DNA of 64,000 nt. Origin: CAYMTR01 sp964393405 (GTDB taxonomy: Bacteria; Bacteroidota; Bacteroidia; Bacteroidales; Prolixibacteraceae). Where the stretch lies: NCBI GenBank assembly GCA_964393405.1, contig CAYMTR010000007.1, forward strand, positions 1-64,000, in the 5' to 3' direction. Both the position numbers and the translations under genes were made by a program. Positions 61,601-64,000 of this stretch are shown here, one piece after another (the stretch's first letter is position 1; the number at the start of each line of letters is the position of its first letter). The notes beneath the pieces are model-generated. The model was not told the DNA's origin and did not search any database. It was given only the letters and a program-made list of their open reading frames with translations.

Positions 61601-64000
61601 TCAAATATTCAGTCTGTTACAATAACTGAACCTCTTTTTGTCGAATTTGATTATAGAGTTGATTCTTTATCATGCTATGAGTCATCTGATGGAAAAATTA
61701 CTTTTCTAAATGCCAGGGGAGGTAACGACAACAGTTATCTGGCATTTATAAACGGTACTGCAACTACCTTTCCTGTTATAACAGGTTTGGATGCAGGTAC
61801 TTACGATATTCAGATTACAGATAGTAAAGGATGTCCTTCGGGAATTGAAACTTTAACTATTGGTCAGCCTGATGTAATTATACTTAATGATGCTTACATT
61901 TCTGACAGCATCACATGCCATAACCTTCAGAATGGTGCCATAACAGTTGAAGCTGAGGGTGGTGGTCCATTCAATTATCTGATGTATAGAGTTGCGGGAC
62001 CTATAGTCAGGACATATCAGGTAAGCAATGAATTTAAAAATTTACCTTTTGGAGAATATGAAGTTTGGGTCAGGAACAATGAAAAAAACTGTGCTGTTAA
62101 ATTTCCAACTAATCTAATAATTGTAAATCCTCAGGAAATAACAGTAAGCAGTGTCGATGTAACTGATGTAAAATGTCATAATGAGGAAAATGGTTTGGTA
62201 AAAATTAATGCAACCGGAGGTACAGGTTTGCTGAAGTATTCTTTACCGGGTGCAGCTCCGTCAATACCTGACAATCCAAATAATACAGGATATTTCGAAG
62301 ATTTAGGAGACCCAAACAAGACATTTACAACTTACAATTATATTATTGAAGATGACAATCTTTGTGAGTTAAGAGGAACTTTTACAGTTAATAATCCTGA
62401 TGAGCTTACAATTAGTGAAAACGATCATTTTCAGGTTAGCTGTAATGACAAAAAGGATGGCTGGATAAAGGTTAACGTAGCCGGAGGAAATGGTGGTTAC
62501 ACTTTTAAAAAGGATGTAAGCAGTGTTAGTGTTACTAATGATGTCGAAAAAATTACCGATAACATATATAAGATCAATAAATACGATGGCGGTTTCTTTC
62601 TTCCGCTTGTTATTGATGCAAAAGGTTGTGTTGATTCGATTACAGATGAAATTGAAATTATAAATCCCGAACTATTCCTTATCAGCTCAGTTGATTGGGG
62701 TAAGAAATTGTGCAATGGCGACATGGACGATTCAACAATAATTCATGTTGAGGGTGGAACAAAAGGATTTTACTATAGCCTTGATGGAGGAGAAACTTAT
62801 AGTGAATTAGATGATAGTATTTTTGTTGGTGAAAAGATAGGTAAAAAAGAAGCTATTGCTAAAGATGCTAATGGTTGTTTGACACCTATGGAAGATCCTT
62901 TCATGATGACTGAGCCTGTTTTATTTTCAGTTAACTATGATTTTACCGGACTGTCATGTTATTATGATGACTATGGAGATATGACACTTAAGATAAAAGG
63001 AGGAACAGCACCTTATAAATTGAGTTTAAATGACAATCAGTTTATAAACGATACTTGGACAATTACTAAAGATCCGATAGAAGACACAACTGTTGTCAAG
63101 CTTTCAGAACAAGGTATTAACCTTTATACCGATAGGACATATCAATTTTATATGAAAGATGCCAATGAGTGTCACATTCAGAATATACCTGGGTTAAGGG
63201 AAAATTATGAGCCGTTTGCAGATACATTATTTTTAAAACCTGATTCAATATTATTAACCGGATTAACTTCCAAACCAATAAAGTGTGGTAATGATAAAAC
63301 AGGTGTAATTCAATTTACGGCAAAGATCGGAAATAAAGACTTCGTTAATGATATTCCTGCAGGATATGTATTCACGGTAACAAATAAAGAAGAAAATAGA
63401 TTTAGTTATGCAAAATCGAATGATCCAGGAATGACAATAGTAACTGGATTATATGCTGGTAAACATAGCGCGGAGTTAGTTGATAAATATGGCTGTAAGG
63501 CTGCAACTAAACTTACTGACTTCACATATGATCCGAATAGTTTATATTGGGGCATAGATACTATTTCTGTATATGCTACATATGACTCGATAAGTGTGAG
63601 TATTGAAAGTATAAAAAAACCAAAGTGTGATTTTTGGTATGATGGGTACATTCAGATTAACGCTGTAAATTTCCGTGGAGACGGAATTATATATACAGTT
63701 GAAAGGTGGGATAGTTCTGAGGTAAGATTCAATATGGAAGAAAGAAACTGGACCGATACCATTCTTGCAGATCGTGGAAAATTAGTAGAACCGGTTACTA
63801 TTGATACACTATTTTATGAAAAAGAACAAAGGATAGTTGAAGATATAGGCATTGGTTTATATAGAATAACAGTTCGTGATGTTTATACTGAATGTGAAGC
63901 TGTTATAGATACATTAATTTTCTCGGTTGATAGAGATTCTTGTCCACCTATTAATTATTACAATGCATTTACGCCTTTAAATAATGATGGAGATCACGAT
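58646..64000 (+). CDS. Giant SprB-repeat surface protein with type B T9SS domain, 3' end outside window
   Basis: The frame is open for 1785 codons from ATG 58646 to the window edge, with no stop. A signal peptide (MFLKRLSAALVGIVCFGSIA, cleaved after VGA) is followed by about 19 Cys-anchored repeats of the SprB type (pattern C-N/x-G/x-x-x-G...GGxxPYxY; for example CNGDDTGVIQINVNGGTTPY, CHNEENGLVKINATGGTGLL). The last visible residues (YYNAFTPLNNDGDHD) begin a gliding-motility/CHU_C type B sorting domain, so fewer than about 100 residues are probably missing. SprB proteins are surface adhesins; in gliders they move along the cell. Adhesion is likely, gliding unproven. Confidence 0.92.
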   Translation, partial: MFLKRLSAALVGIVCFGSIAVGAENFTQTNATNSGKGNPLVAPLGVSFGLNPIAPECNGDNNGSLEVIITSGVAPFTYRLQKNNGALGPNVVNTSSTFIIPNLSAGTYKVYMTDGEGTTSDQTQTIFDNPILSVALESSVVSPQCSGGTANIYFEASGGSGSGYAYNLYRNGTPDGSNLTGDFTGKGEGNYFVTVTDSRNCTKNSSVTVQVNVPDPINFNHNIINEVNCDNSFATVQFFNLPTDQFDIEVRNTTLGKTYTSHTADFIYSNLEAGSYSVIVTRSSCPTDTETLTFTLDPFSPITVSTTPNSPIELSCGGINDLKDVSVTINGGRTGRQVKVVMDDNNEATVNQEGTVSYGTPVSFTGLAAGSYTIKWNDSENLSCSGTQSYVISNPSSPIEWLNDPIGIATNCNGDDTGVIQINVNGGTTPYTYYVDGIANPSPINKPAGTYTVYAEDSKGCITEDRTVIITQPDPVVATHNPADDVHLTCPIGNDGEIHMNVTGGVGAYKYDLIYSSTSVAFRSNIPTSDVISIGSLSGNTYNVQVKDENNCPANLISDISINEPEEITLSEFNLSPIKCYGDSAQLVVQAVGGSSSLMTYELFIGNQLIDRQETSGVVNFNGLKSSDYLLKVWSDPSCPYILKRFNVPNKKELVVTNVDDSIMMRCPGDVPTYLLNVDGEEPFSYSVGSLVDVPFGVGNKSVLINSGLFARADGYLNKITIKDGNGCEKEYDIVIYEPNQITVKDIESDPVKCKNSNNGHLYFTIEGGTPRYTINYTNTATSITKTKFSSNGNVAIETLAAGTYNFVITDKNLCTTSTPMPIIEIGEPELFQIEGPVYDPILCFGESTSVNISATGGWVDDKNITIKGQGITTTISSGTNYDLKAGSYTLTAINGDGCKASSILNISQPDKLVLTLGDVDNVSCFGQDDAVIRFSVKGGVLDYHYDLIGDVSQADDFSGLNDSIVGGILEGTYQLKVRDANLCESNIQSVTITEPLFVEFDYRVDSLSCYESSDGKITFLNARGGNDNSYLAFINGTATTFPVITGLDAGTYDIQITDSKGCPSGIETLTIGQPDVIILNDAYISDSITCHNLQNGAITVEAEGGGPFNYLMYRVAGPIVRTYQVSNEFKNLPFGEYEVWVRNNEKNCAVKFPTNLIIVNPQEITVSSVDVTDVKCHNEENGLVKINATGGTGLLKYSLPGAAPSIPDNPNNTGYFEDLGDPNKTFTTYNYIIEDDNLCELRGTFTVNNPDELTISENDHFQVSCNDKKDGWIKVNVAGGNGGYTFKKDVSSVSVTNDVEKITDNIYKINKYDGGFFLPLVIDAKGCVDSITDEIEIINPELFLISSVDWGKKLCNGDMDDSTIIHVEGGTKGFYYSLDGGETYSELDDSIFVGEKIGKKEAIAKDANGCLTPMEDPFMMTEPVLFSVNYDFTGLSCYYDDYGDMTLKIKGGTAPYKLSLNDNQFINDTWTITKDPIEDTTVVKLSEQGINLYTDRTYQFYMKDANECHIQNIPGLRENYEPFADTLFLKPDSILLTGLTSKPIKCGNDKTGVIQFTAKIGNKDFVNDIPAGYVFTVTNKEENRFSYAKSNDPGMTIVTGLYAGKHSAELVDKYGCKAATKLTDFTYDPNSLYWGIDTISVYATYDSISVSIESIKKPKCDFWYDGYIQINAVNFRGDGIIYTVERWDSSEVRFNMEERNWTDTILADRGKLVEPVTIDTLFYEKEQRIVEDIGIGLYRITVRDVYTECEAVIDTLIFSVDRDSCPPINYYNAFTPLNNDGDHD

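Overview
The window is low-GC chromosomal DNA of a Bacteroidota bacterium, most likely in the Bacteroidales/Marinilabiliales part of the phylum. This rests on type IX secretion (T9SS) C-terminal domains on three exported proteins, a giant SprB-repeat protein, FtsX-type 'MacB' permeases of about 800 residues, promoters of the TAnnTTTG type, a TPR/ribH block divergent from recF/dciA, and several carbohydrate-active enzymes (GH2, GH20, GH9). No phage, IS element, CRISPR array or tRNA was seen. RNase P RNA is present.

Layout. 1-1.3 kb: 3' part of gdhA and a strong terminator. 1.3-13.2 kb (minus strand): a seven-gene export operon (TolC, HlyD adaptor, ATPase, three FtsX-type permeases and a membrane-anchored Ig-like protein). 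13.4-16.1 kb (plus strand): the divergent sigma-54 response regulator and its histidine kinase. The 245-bp divergent gap holds a -24/-12-like element and two tandem 17-bp inverted repeats 22 bp apart, as expected for enhancer sites of the regulator. 16.2-19.8 kb: GH2 and GH20 glycosidases followed by the broken stump of a NagX/HGSNAT-like acyltransferase. 19.8-25.7 kb: a degraded zone with an SPL-type radical SAM gene, remnants of an outer-membrane barrel gene and a GH2 gene, and an intact four-gene operon (TolB/TPR/AraC regulator, membrane protein, FMN-binding protein with a flavinylation motif, AlkD-like protein). 25.7-30.6 kb: queA, a T9SS cargo with two nearly identical 207-residue domains under a promoter overlapped by a LacI-type operator, and a small exported protein. 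30.7-38.2 kb: housekeeping genes (Smr protein, rnpB, a radical SAM protein, ribH, a TPR protein, recF, dciA, a GH2-fold-like secreted protein, cvfB). 38.3-44 kb: a GNAT-RLAN-ATP-grasp fusion convergent with a GH9 enzyme, and a glycosyltransferase. 44-52.5 kb: murB, uvrB, a T9SS lysyl-endopeptidase-like protease and a metal-chelate or cobalamin ABC importer. 52.5-58 kb (minus strand): a hybrid histidine kinase, a TlpA-like thioredoxin protein and an ECF sigma/anti-sigma/DUF4097 operon with a probable autoregulated promoter. 58.1 kb: a long near-perfect hairpin containing 11-bp tandem repeats. 58.6 kb to the end: a giant SprB-repeat adhesin-like gene that runs off the window.

The points most worth a second look are the long hairpin at 58.12-58.21 kb, the complete sigma-54 control region of the three-permease export operon, the GNAT-RLAN-ATP-grasp fusion, the flavoprotein operon led by an unusual regulator, and the cluster of broken glycan and outer-membrane genes at 19.6-25.7 kb. 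No complete, clearly undescribed multi-gene system could be shown from sequence alone.
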